From contig JAKQIY010000013.1 of NCBI GenBank assembly GCA_029561455.1, positions 124,001-188,000 of the forward strand: a DNA stretch of 64,000 nucleotides, read 5' to 3'. A program made the position numbers and the translations under genes. Shown in pieces: positions 53,369 to 62,623 of the stretch. The DNA comes from a bacterium (lineage in GTDB: Bacteria > Zhuqueibacterota > Zhuqueibacteria > Residuimicrobiales > Krinioviventaceae). The notes under the pieces are model-generated. The model saw only the letters and a list, made by a program, of their open reading frames with translations, was not told where the DNA came from and did not search any database. Within the stretch, counting starts at the first letter, position 1; each line of letters starts with the position of its first letter.

Positions 53369-54874
53369 TCATTGCTTTTCATTCATTTTTATTCCGTAAT
53401 CAAGCCTGAAATTACTTGTAATAACAGGGAATTCCGGTACTACCTGTGTATATGGCATTTTTTCCTGAAAGACTGCCATGTGTATTTGAGTTAAATTAAT
53501 TTTTTCAAATGCTTGCAAATTTATTTCTATCTGATCGTTATATTTAATTTGCAGACTGTCAATATATGGATTTAAAAACTGTTCAACAAGTTGTAATGGA
53601 CTAGATTTTATCGAGGAATCGGAAATTACAGCTTTCAAATAATGCGCCTTATTGAATAAATACCCATAATGATCCTGCCACATTGCAACATCATGAATTA
53701 CGCCTGGATGTTTATCATAACCGCTTTTATACGCTTCTTTGTTTAGATAAATGTCTCTGACCATATCAATAATTGCATATTGTAATTGTTTACCAAATTG
53801 TTTCGGGGGGAATTTTTTTTCACGAAATACCAGGGGATGGGCAATTATTTCATCAAGGAAATCTCCGACTGTCCATATATTACCATTTTCTGTGAATAAC
53901 TGTTCCTTAGCCATTGAACGTAAGTCATTACGATTTTGTTCGTAATTCTTTTCCTGTATTTCTTGTTGAAACATTTCCCGGTTGGATAGTTTTTCCCGTT
54001 GAGTATCCGTTATAAAATACATTTCACCCAAGAGTTGTGCTACATTTTTTAAGGTCTCCGGTACGAACTCTATGCTTTTGCCCTTCATAATAGCATATAT
54101 TTTTTGATCGTAAAGGGCAGCAGCTTTTTTTTCGGTAAAATAAGTTTTCACAGTCGTTAATCGTTCTGCCATATCAGACTGCGTCATCATGGGTTGTTTG
54201 GTGACTTTTAATATCTTGATAAAGATATGTTCTTCCGGGTCGGTGGAAATTGGGCCCAGTATATCTCCAGCGTGCAGTTCTTTTGTAAAAAAGCGATCGA
54301 TCATGGATTCATCTTCGGCAATCGACCATTCTACAGTACGATGTGGTATTGTATCGAGTTCAGTATACTGGCTATATACCTGGCGAAAATCCTGTCGCTG
54401 CTCATAGAGTTGATACTCTATCTGGCCGGCTTTAGCAGGATCGTTAATATTAAAATAGGCAATTTCATAGCTGTTTTTTACATACGGTAGATATTTTTTT
54501 ATTGATGTAGTATCTATTTTCACCTGGTCATATACTTCACGGTAAAACTGCACCAGCCGCATGGCCTGTTCTTTACGCCCCCGCATCTGTAATTGATAAT
54601 TCTTACTCTGAAAAAGATCATTATCATTGCCGGCTTCAAGCGCCATTAATTTTTCTGCAATTAACGAATTGAGGACAATCTTTTTATGCGCGTAACTATT
54701 ACCGGCGCAATAAAAAGGTCTGACAGTGTATTCCGAACGGCGGATGAATTCATTCACCGTAATAGTTTTGTCACCAATTTTTACCAGCACAATATCATTA
54801 TCGGTGATTTTTGAAGATTTGTTACAGGATAGAACCAAAATGAATATAATGGAAAAAAACCGTGCACTTTTCAT
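53369..54874 (-). CDS. SurA/parvulin-like lipoprotein of module B
   Basis: 501 residues from the ATG at 54874, where the signal MKSARFFSIIFILVLSC gives a lipobox VLSC. An upstream in-frame ATG at 55042 would run into the end of the preceding gene and lacks a signal peptide at its start. The sequence aligns end to end with 4975-6489: VKIGDKTITVNEFIRRSEYT, ILGPISTDPEEHIFIKILKV, HPLVFREKKFPPKQF, YKSGYDK, then VPEFP and LDYG at the C-terminus. It probably folds the receptor, barrel or secreted partner during transit through the periplasm. Fourth gene of module B; the DUF362 gene follows 12 bases later. Confidence 0.78.
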   Translation of the reverse strand: MKSARFFSIIFILVLSCNKSSKITDNDIVLVKIGDKTITVNEFIRRSEYTVRPFYCAGNSYAHKKIVLNSLIAEKLMALEAGNDNDLFQSKNYQLQMRGRKEQAMRLVQFYREVYDQVKIDTTSIKKYLPYVKNSYEIAYFNINDPAKAGQIEYQLYEQRQDFRQVYSQYTELDTIPHRTVEWSIAEDESMIDRFFTKELHAGDILGPISTDPEEHIFIKILKVTKQPMMTQSDMAERLTTVKTYFTEKKAAALYDQKIYAIMKGKSIEFVPETLKNVAQLLGEMYFITDTQREKLSNREMFQQEIQEKNYEQNRNDLRSMAKEQLFTENGNIWTVGDFLDEIIAHPLVFREKKFPPKQFGKQLQYAIIDMVRDIYLNKEAYKSGYDKHPGVIHDVAMWQDHYGYLFNKAHYLKAVISDSSIKSSPLQLVEQFLNPYIDSLQIKYNDQIEINLQAFEKINLTQIHMAVFQEKMPYTQVVPEFPVITSNFRLDYGIKMNEKQ

Positions 54875-54956
54875 AACATACAAACTTTGTGATATTAATC
54901 GACAGGGTGATTTGTTTTTGAAACAAACCACCCCTGTAATAAATTTAATATATAAA

Positions 54957-57900
54957 TTATTTAATAATAGCGAATTTCCCCATTTTTTGTTTTCCGGTTG
55001 CCTGCGATTCAATGTGATATATATAGTAACCGGCGGCAACATCCAACCCGTCTTTGGTCAGTAAATCCCAGTAGGCAATACCCTTCGCATTGGACGTGGT
55101 GTCCCATTCATTTTGCCTGGAATCAACCGAGTTATTCACTTCAAACTCATCGATCAATACGCCGGAGATGGAAAAAATCCGAATTGTGCATTGCGCGGGA
55201 ATATGCGTGAACATGATCCGTCTGCCCTGGTTCTTTTCCCAGTTGCCGACCGCTTTTTCCATAGTATTGGTTACTATATAAGGATTGGGAACGACCCGGA
55301 TATTCTCCATCGTTTCGTCAAGTTGTTTTTTATCAACTTTATCCGCTACTTGCACCTTGAAGGTGATTTTATCGTCGGCAGTGAAACCACGGTTAAACGC
55401 TACATGATAGGTATCGCCCGGTTTGGGTAATTCGGATTCATCAGTTGCATTTCTGAAATCAAAGACAAAACTCAGGCCGGCCCATCTTCCTTTTAGCCGG
55501 CCAAAGTTGTTGACATAGCCCACAAGCACCCGGTCGGTCTGCCAGTCTAACTGCATATTATTATTAATATCATTAACAATAATTTCCGGATATAATATGT
55601 TAACAGAATCGGCAAGTTGAGTAGTGCATTGCACATAAAACGAAAAAGGCTGTTCATACAAGATATTGCTGCTAAATATCTGGTGCAGGGAATCATCCAC
55701 AATGCCTGATGCGGTTTCCAGGGTATCGTTTTCCATCATGACCTTGGTATTGGTAAAGATAATATCAAAATCATACGGGAAATACCGCACCAGTTCATTT
55801 TGGGGGATCAAAACCTGTATCCGCGCATTCCCGGTGATCCAGCCCGAATTCAGCGTGTCGATAGTGGGAGAGAGGGTGGGAACGCGATATTTAATGGTCA
55901 TCCCTTCAAACTGGGAAGACGTCAATTCTTTTTTGGTATCGAACAAGTAGCCTTCAGCTACTTCCCAAAATTCGGCTTCATTGCGGTAAAAACTGAAATT
56001 GGAACCGACAAAATTATCTCCGTCTTCGTGATAGACAAGGGTATCGGCAGTGGTATCCCAAATATCAATAGTATTATTGCGATACGCCAGGCCGTGATCG
56101 AGAAACCGGGTAAAGCCCAATGTATCGACGCCAAATTTAACCATATATTCATGGCCGTCTTGAAGATATGATTCAACCACTATTTCCGGTTTTATGGTGT
56201 TTTTACCAAAGCTGTTATGATAATCCAGCCCGGTAATTTCCGGCGGCACATAACCGGCCGCGTATTGATGGGGAGTAACAATAGCGACATTGCGGGTTAC
56301 ATCGACTATGCTTTCATCTGCCGCCACATCTATAGTAAAAGTGTTCTCCGAGGGACCCACTTGTACATCATTATTATTAACTCCATAGTCATAAGCCACT
56401 AAAACATAGTAATAGGTGCGGCCGTTTTCTACATTATTATCAATATAATAATTTCTAATCCCGGTATCATCACCCAGATAGAACCCCATGCCGTTACGGT
56501 AACCAAAATCCGTAAAACCTTTTTTACCATCAATCAAGTCACACTGATAAACCGGTTTGATCGATGTGGGCGTGCCAAAGCCATCAGTTATAATATTATA
56601 ATCCGACATGAACGGATCGGTTGATTTGTACAACTTGTAACCTTCAAAATCATTAATATTGCCAAGCAACGGTTCGCGGGAATAACGTTCCGCAATATTA
56701 TCCCACGTCAGCACTACTTTACCGTCGCCGGGAATGGCTTTAAGGGTAGGCATAATTGGCGGTTGGGCAAATTGATAATCGGATTCGTATATAGCCTGCA
56801 CGGTTTCCTTTAAACTGAACAAGGCCGGCGCTGTGAAAGGCGGAGCGGATTGTTCATGTAAACGTTCCATGGCGTGCAGTTCCGACATGGAGATGCGTTC
56901 AGTGCGGCCCCGATACAATGTAAATACTCCGGAGGCAAACTGTTCGATAAAGTTTTGCGGATTGCCCTGAAATTCATGGAATTTGGGTTCTTCTTCGGTA
57001 AGCCAATACCACAGGGATTCGTCGGCATCAGCCTGGTGAGGTTTGCCGGAGCCCCATTCCAGAACATATTTAAAGGTAGTTAAACCCAGCATGTCGGATT
57101 CGCCAATATCGGTATAGCCAAAATTGGGTTCACTGCCAATGCCGGGATCGAGGTCGGGTTTGTGGTTACATTCAGTGCCGTTCGCATCCGGCCCGGGATA
57201 ATCCAGATCCCAGGGGCCGCTGCCGTCCGTGCCGACATCGTCGCCGGCGTTTTCATCTTCATCATATTTGCCGTTTTCATTGGCGTCATTCCCGTCCGAC
57301 CAGTCCTGGTCTTCATCGCCTTCATAATGCCAGTTAAGCGTGGTTGTATCGGCTGGATTTTCTATACCCCGAAAGTGATTCCAGTAAGCAAGGTTATCAA
57401 CGCCGGTAAGCGGAGAGACAAAAGCGCCGGCAAGGTTATCGCGGCTTTCATCGATAACCCCATCCTGGTCGTTATCTACATGATCGGTATTGACGCCGGG
57501 GCTTTCCAAAAAGGCTATGCCCATACAACCCGGAACTCCGCCGCCGCCGATCATCTCGCCATCAAGGTCCCAGGAAAAACACATTTCCAGTTCGGTATCA
57601 TAATAGGCAACATCATCGGCGCTGGTGTTGCCATAATCATATTCTTCACCGCCAACAGCGTTATCGATCTGGTAACCAAAGTACATTTCCGGGATATTAT
57701 AATCCGATATGTTGGCTATGGTGTATTCCCAAAAAATGCAATCCGCCGCTTCGGGATGTTTCCATTGAAAGCCGCGCACTTCCACACGCAATCCAAGACC
57801 ACCCCAGGGAAACCCGCGCTGGATTGATACTGTCGGATCAATATCACCTATCTTTACTCCGGGACGGGGATAGTATTTAATTTTATCTTCGGGACCCAGG

Positions 57901-58532
57901 TATTCCTGATCCTGGGCGTCATTGGCGACAAAAAATGTTTCCAGGTCGGCTTTGGTAATGCCCAGTCCAAACCGGCCATTCCATACTCCCGGCCATTTCA
58001 GTTCGCTGCCGTTGGCCGGCCAGCCATTAACCGGCCAGGATTCGGATTTGTTGCTCATCGCCGGGGTGGAACTGGCAATATTAAAGTAACCGAAAACCGG
58101 GTACAAGCCCCATTCAATTGTCCGGTCGTCGTTCATATCCATAAATTCCCGGTAACTGGCTTGACAGTAATAAAGCGTGTCCAAATCATTGCGGGTGTGA
58201 ATAACCGCCGGATCATCGACCGGGATAGAGTCTTGTTCCACATAGACACGCGCGCCAAACAGGACATGAATGCCATCGTGCATTTTCGAACCGGTATAAT
58301 CATTCGGCCAGCGCGATACCCAATACCCTTTATTACAACAATCAGATAATTCGGTAGTATTTTTAAAGAACAGCAATACATTATTGCCGTTCATAAATCC
58401 TTCACGTTCCGCCAGTATATCACCGGCGGGGTCGGATGGACCATCGTAGATTTTTCCATATTGAGAAAAAACTGCGTCAGTCAGTAACCAAAGAAAAAGT
58501 AATACCATTACACTATATCTTCCAGTACTCAT
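54957..58532 (-). CDS. Giant T9SS-sorted secreted protein of module B
   Basis: 1191 residues from the ATG at 58532, 10 bases after GGAGG; an ATG at 58541 is only 1 base from that site and so is less likely. Signal peptide ends VFSQYG. The N-terminus (GFMNGNNVLLFFKNTTELSD) and whole layout match 7852-11397. An Asp-rich stretch lies at ~370-460 (DNDQDGVIDESRDN, DEDQDWSDGNDANENGKYDE), a fibronectin III-like part near 605-740, and the ending (RVVPNPY ... YWDLLTKDGLDVAAGYYIYH, KFAIIK) is a sorting-type domain. A calcium-stabilised surface protein is likely; its role as receptor partner is inferred from co-occurrence only. It starts 39 bases after the PorV-like gene. Confidence 0.8.
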   Translation of the reverse strand: MSTGRYSVMVLLFLWLLTDAVFSQYGKIYDGPSDPAGDILAEREGFMNGNNVLLFFKNTTELSDCCNKGYWVSRWPNDYTGSKMHDGIHVLFGARVYVEQDSIPVDDPAVIHTRNDLDTLYYCQASYREFMDMNDDRTIEWGLYPVFGYFNIASSTPAMSNKSESWPVNGWPANGSELKWPGVWNGRFGLGITKADLETFFVANDAQDQEYLGPEDKIKYYPRPGVKIGDIDPTVSIQRGFPWGGLGLRVEVRGFQWKHPEAADCIFWEYTIANISDYNIPEMYFGYQIDNAVGGEEYDYGNTSADDVAYYDTELEMCFSWDLDGEMIGGGGVPGCMGIAFLESPGVNTDHVDNDQDGVIDESRDNLAGAFVSPLTGVDNLAYWNHFRGIENPADTTTLNWHYEGDEDQDWSDGNDANENGKYDEDENAGDDVGTDGSGPWDLDYPGPDANGTECNHKPDLDPGIGSEPNFGYTDIGESDMLGLTTFKYVLEWGSGKPHQADADESLWYWLTEEEPKFHEFQGNPQNFIEQFASGVFTLYRGRTERISMSELHAMERLHEQSAPPFTAPALFSLKETVQAIYESDYQFAQPPIMPTLKAIPGDGKVVLTWDNIAERYSREPLLGNINDFEGYKLYKSTDPFMSDYNIITDGFGTPTSIKPVYQCDLIDGKKGFTDFGYRNGMGFYLGDDTGIRNYYIDNNVENGRTYYYVLVAYDYGVNNNDVQVGPSENTFTIDVAADESIVDVTRNVAIVTPHQYAAGYVPPEITGLDYHNSFGKNTIKPEIVVESYLQDGHEYMVKFGVDTLGFTRFLDHGLAYRNNTIDIWDTTADTLVYHEDGDNFVGSNFSFYRNEAEFWEVAEGYLFDTKKELTSSQFEGMTIKYRVPTLSPTIDTLNSGWITGNARIQVLIPQNELVRYFPYDFDIIFTNTKVMMENDTLETASGIVDDSLHQIFSSNILYEQPFSFYVQCTTQLADSVNILYPEIIVNDINNNMQLDWQTDRVLVGYVNNFGRLKGRWAGLSFVFDFRNATDESELPKPGDTYHVAFNRGFTADDKITFKVQVADKVDKKQLDETMENIRVVPNPYIVTNTMEKAVGNWEKNQGRRIMFTHIPAQCTIRIFSISGVLIDEFEVNNSVDSRQNEWDTTSNAKGIAYWDLLTKDGLDVAAGYYIYHIESQATGKQKMGKFAIIK

Positions 58533-58571
58533 TATAATCATACCTCCAAACAGAATAAACTCAATTCATGG

Positions 58572-59636
58572 TTAAAACAAAAATCCAACGGTGTATGTAT
58601 GCATATTACCGAGCAGACCAATATCACGGTACGAATAATCCAGTTTTAATGACTTGTTTCCCAAATTATAAAGCATAATGCCAAAGCCAAAGGTCAACCC
58701 ATACTGAGAGTCTTGCATATTTATCCCTTTATAGCCGGCGCGGAGTGTAAATTTCCCCGCTGCGGGAATGTTTATGGCATATTGAGCGCCCGTATTGATA
58801 TATTCATTATTATTGTTAGCATGGATGAAATCAAGGCACACGGTAAGTCGGTGATTGGTGGTAATTACCGGGTGCACGGCAAAACCGATTCGCGCTACCA
58901 GCGGTAATTCCCATTGCGAGGTTTCAAGTCTGGTTGCCGTATAGCCATAATTTCCTTCTTCATCCGGGGCAATATCTACAGTCTCTTTTAAATCTATACC
59001 GTTAAAACCCATTCTCGTACCATAGTTTGATATGTTCATGCCAATATCCAAACCATCGCCCGGTTCGCCGGTACTGGAAAAAAACCAGGTATTGACAAGT
59101 GCGCCCAGGTCAAAGGCAACCGCGCTGGCGCTTTCGTGCCAAATGCGGGAATTGATATATTTTGCCGAAGAACCAAAAGAAAACCATTTTGCCAGTTGCC
59201 GGGCATACGTCAATGATATAAAAGCGTCCTGCCCGTCAAACACTTCGCCGGTACCATCCTGGCGATCTACGGTATTCACTTCTTCCGCTCCATAGCTGGT
59301 TTGAAAAAATGTTACGGCAAAATTGCCCAACCTGGGGTTAACATAAGCTGCGCCAACATGAGCCGAATTTATATCCAGTATCCAGGGCAAATAAGTGAAT
59401 TGAACCTGGTTCTTGTTTAATTTGGCAAGAGAAGCCGGGTTAAAATAGATAGATGAGACATCCTCCGCCAGCGCCGTTTGCGCTTCGCCCATGGCATTGC
59501 CGGAGCTGTTGAACCCGATTTGCAGAAAATCGGCAGTGGTTGTACCAGCCCGGGTTTGGGTTTGCGATAACGACACCCCGATCATACAATTTATCAGTAA
59601 TGCAATTATTATTAATATTTTACAAGTGAACCGCAT
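58572..59636 (-). CDS. PorV/PorQ-family outer-membrane barrel of module B
   Basis: 354 residues, signal peptide ending VSLSQTQ. The family motif is present (AGTTTADFLQIGFNSSGNA followed by MGEAQTALAEDVSSIYFNPA), and it ends YTVGFLF. It shares the whole layout with 6700-7773 (VQFTYLPWILDIN vs VQFTYQPWFVDIN). GGAGGT lies before the ATG. In module B it comes second, directly after the receptor and before the giant protein, whereas in module A it comes third. PorV-type barrels hand CTD cargo to the surface-attachment complex; here the neighbouring giant protein is the evident cargo. Confidence 0.87.
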   Translation of the reverse strand: MRFTCKILIIIALLINCMIGVSLSQTQTRAGTTTADFLQIGFNSSGNAMGEAQTALAEDVSSIYFNPASLAKLNKNQVQFTYLPWILDINSAHVGAAYVNPRLGNFAVTFFQTSYGAEEVNTVDRQDGTGEVFDGQDAFISLTYARQLAKWFSFGSSAKYINSRIWHESASAVAFDLGALVNTWFFSSTGEPGDGLDIGMNISNYGTRMGFNGIDLKETVDIAPDEEGNYGYTATRLETSQWELPLVARIGFAVHPVITTNHRLTVCLDFIHANNNNEYINTGAQYAINIPAAGKFTLRAGYKGINMQDSQYGLTFGFGIMLYNLGNKSLKLDYSYRDIGLLGNMHTYTVGFLF

Positions 59637-59703
59637 AAAAAAACCTCCGCAACATTTAACGCTAGCACTGTTGACTATCGTTTATAGAAATTACCGGAAA
59701 CAA

Positions 59704-62487
59704 TTAAAACAAGACGCCTAAACCGATTCTTATTTCCCGCGGCGCCTGATACATTAGCGGATTGGCAAACTGATCATAAACAGTGTTGTAATTGCTTCTA
59801 AAGTTATTGATTGTTTGTTCACCCAAAATTGACGTATAAGCCCTGCCGGTACTGCCATAAACCTGCATTTCATTTAATTGATCGAATAAATTTTTAATAT
59901 ACAGGTACCAGCGTAATTTTATTCTGGTTGTCATATTTATATCATAATATCCCTGTAAATCAAACCGGTAATTCATAGGACGGGTAGCGTTATTTGGCAA
60001 TAAATTTTGTTTGGCCAACCGGCTTTCCAGAATCGGTTCGATAGTGTAGGGGAGACCGGAGTTCAGGAAACCGGTAAGACTGAAGTTATAGTTACTGCGC
60101 GTATAACCCAGGTTAATATTCATCGTATGCCGCTGATCCCAGCTTAACGGTATCAGGGTCGGTATCGGGTCCTGGTTTTCCGCCAGCCGATTAAATGTGG
60201 AATATGGATTATCCGCATTCCCGCGGGTATATTGCAGGGTATAATTTGCCGCCAGGGAGATGGGCCCGGTTTTATAGTCCAGTTTTACTTCAAGACCTTT
60301 TGAATTTGCATAATCTTTATTATCATACACTGCATACTGGATTTGGTTATAAGTTGTCCACACCACGGCGGTCAGCAAGTCATAAATATCGCTGTAATAG
60401 ACGGATACTTCCAAACCTAATCCCGGTATAATTTCCTGCCACAAACCCATTTCATACTTGACGGTCTTTTGCGCATCGATTTGCGGATTACCGTGCGTGG
60501 TGCTATAATCGTTATTGGGAATCATAAAACGGTAATTTTCATACAAGGCGTAAAAAGGGGGCATTTGGAAGAAATGACCATAACTGAAATGCAGCACTGC
60601 CGATGAACCCAAAGTATACGATAACCCCAGTCTGGGGCTGATCTGGGTTTGCGGATCGGCCTGTTGGTATTGCGACATGTAGGAGGAATCGTCATATTCA
60701 CCCTGGTTGGCCGGATTACGCCGGTTGGTCGGGTAAACTGTGTTGGAGTTAAAGTAATCGTAACGAAGACCATAATTGACCACCAGTTCCGAAAACTCCA
60801 TTTTATCCTGAATAAAAGCGGTAAAATCGTATGGTTTTTTTACATAATGATCCATTTCAATAGCTTCAGCGGGGTACAGCTCCGGTTCCCATTGTTTAAA
60901 TATAATTTCACTAGATTCCGCATCATAATACCAGGAGGATATATCGGCGGTGTTCCAGGCTACATCCCTGACATAGAAAGGTTTGTTTTCAACACGATAG
61001 CTCGTATACTGAATACCGGTTTTGATACTATGATTTTTATCGACCTGCCAGTTAAAATCCCATTTGCCGATGTACTGCTCGGTGAATCTTTCGCTGTGTT
61101 GGGTATCGATTCCACCGCTGGAAAAGCCGCCGGCGCTTGACGAGTAATTGGGATTCAAATAATTTGGGTTTAGCGGATCCTTAAAATGATACCTGCCGAA
61201 CCAGTTTTCTGAATATGAAAATTTCAGATCGTAAAAAGCGCTTTTACCTAACATGTGGTTCATTTGCATCGAGATCATTTCCGCTTCTTCATAATCTCTT
61301 GCCATACCATAGGGATTATATTTATAGCTATGGACGTAACTAGAACCGGGGACTGGGCCTTCCTGATCATTTTTAGTATAAACCAATCCCAGTTTCAGAT
61401 TATTAACCGGCTTGAAAGACAGTTTACCGAAAAAGGAAGTACTTTTTGAATTATTGGTTGGAATGTATGAGCCGTCGCCGGTGTGTTCCGAGTAATATTT
61501 TACTCCCCTGACATCAGCATCCCAGGGACTGGTTTTATCTCCTAATATATCGGGGGTAGAAAAATTACTATAGTCGGCCGGATTAAAATAATGTATACCG
61601 TTTATATAGCTGTCATCTGCTACATATCGTATATTGGTAATGAATGATAAATATTTTTTGATTATTGGGCCTTCCAGCTGGGCTTTATATTCCCTGATCC
61701 GGTCAATACTGCCATTTTTCATACCGATAAAAATATCTTTATTGTTTGTTATATAATTACCCAAATGAACATAAGCGGAACCATGAAATTGATCGCCACC
61801 ATCTTTGGTAACCATGTTCACAATACCGCTCATCGCTTTTCCGTATTCCGCATTGAATGTACCTGTAATGACTTCCAGATCCTGCACGACCTCTTTTTCA
61901 AGCGTTACATTGCTTTTTTCGCCCTGAAAGAGTTCATCGACGGGAATCCCATCAATTAAATACGATACCTCATTCGTACGCCCGCCGCGAAAGTGACCAT
62001 CTACTACCCCGGCCTGCATGTGGATCACTTCAGTAACCGATTGCACCGGTAAAATGGCAATTTCCTCGGTGGAAATATTTTTTATTGAACTGGTTTGATC
62101 TTTTTTAATTGCAACCTGGCTTGCATAGACAAAAATTTCTTCACCTTCCAAAACCGTTTGCTGCAATTTAATATTAATGTTTGACGAACGGTTTACGGAA
62201 ACCGCAACATTTTCCAGGTTTACCGGATTATATCCTATCATTCGGGCCTGAACGGTATAATTGCCTGGAGGTATATTAATGATATAGAAATCACCATTAC
62301 CATCGGAGGCTGCCCCATACCTGGTATTTAATAAAAGAATATTAACTCCGGGCAGCGATTCGCCGGTTTCGGCATCTATGATTTTACCGGTTATTTTTCC
62401 TGTTGTTTGGGCGGTCAGTTCCCGACTTGATATTAAGAATAGAGTAATTACTACAAGTGCAATTACTTTGTAAAATATGTGTTGCAT
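59704..62487 (-). CDS. TonB-dependent receptor with carboxypeptidase-like domain (module B)
   Basis: 927 residues. Signal peptide ends LTAQ. Carboxypeptidase D regulatory-like domain (TGKITGKIIDAETGESLPGV, PPGNYTVQ) at ~28-110, plug (AILPVQSVTEVIHMQAGVVD, YLIDGIPVDE, GTFNAEYGKAMSGIVNMVT) and a long barrel ending IRIGLGVLF. It imports a substrate by TonB-driven transport; given the downstream GH92 and CBM9-like genes, a mannose-containing oligosaccharide is the best guess. It is clearly paralogous to 11449-14136. GAGGA lies before the ATG. No SusD gene is adjacent. It is the first gene of the module B operon, with 96 bases of AT-rich sequence upstream of it before the next terminator. Confidence 0.9.
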   Translation of the reverse strand: MQHIFYKVIALVVITLFLISSRELTAQTTGKITGKIIDAETGESLPGVNILLLNTRYGAASDGNGDFYIINIPPGNYTVQARMIGYNPVNLENVAVSVNRSSNINIKLQQTVLEGEEIFVYASQVAIKKDQTSSIKNISTEEIAILPVQSVTEVIHMQAGVVDGHFRGGRTNEVSYLIDGIPVDELFQGEKSNVTLEKEVVQDLEVITGTFNAEYGKAMSGIVNMVTKDGGDQFHGSAYVHLGNYITNNKDIFIGMKNGSIDRIREYKAQLEGPIIKKYLSFITNIRYVADDSYINGIHYFNPADYSNFSTPDILGDKTSPWDADVRGVKYYSEHTGDGSYIPTNNSKSTSFFGKLSFKPVNNLKLGLVYTKNDQEGPVPGSSYVHSYKYNPYGMARDYEEAEMISMQMNHMLGKSAFYDLKFSYSENWFGRYHFKDPLNPNYLNPNYSSSAGGFSSGGIDTQHSERFTEQYIGKWDFNWQVDKNHSIKTGIQYTSYRVENKPFYVRDVAWNTADISSWYYDAESSEIIFKQWEPELYPAEAIEMDHYVKKPYDFTAFIQDKMEFSELVVNYGLRYDYFNSNTVYPTNRRNPANQGEYDDSSYMSQYQQADPQTQISPRLGLSYTLGSSAVLHFSYGHFFQMPPFYALYENYRFMIPNNDYSTTHGNPQIDAQKTVKYEMGLWQEIIPGLGLEVSVYYSDIYDLLTAVVWTTYNQIQYAVYDNKDYANSKGLEVKLDYKTGPISLAANYTLQYTRGNADNPYSTFNRLAENQDPIPTLIPLSWDQRHTMNINLGYTRSNYNFSLTGFLNSGLPYTIEPILESRLAKQNLLPNNATRPMNYRFDLQGYYDINMTTRIKLRWYLYIKNLFDQLNEMQVYGSTGRAYTSILGEQTINNFRSNYNTVYDQFANPLMYQAPREIRIGLGVLF

Positions 62488-62578
62488 TATTTATCCTCTT
62501 GCTTTTCGAAAAGGCATAATTATTAGAAAAATGGATATGATTTGTACAAATTTACAGCAAAAAAAACCGTTTAAATAC

Positions 62579-62615
62579 AAAAAACCCCAAAACCCGGGGA
62601 ACCGGATTTTGGGGT
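62579..62615 (-). terminator. Rho-independent terminator after CBM9-like T9SS gene
   Basis: ACCCCAAAA (62584-62592) pairs with TTTTGGGGT (62607-62615); in the minus direction it is followed by TTTTTTGTATTT. It separates this gene from module B. Confidence 0.9.
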
Positions 62616-62623
62616 ATGAACAA

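Noticed and set aside
54875-55042. Longer N-terminus for the module B parvulin-like protein
   Set aside because: It would overlap the end of the giant protein gene and place the signal peptide and lipobox 56 residues inside the protein.
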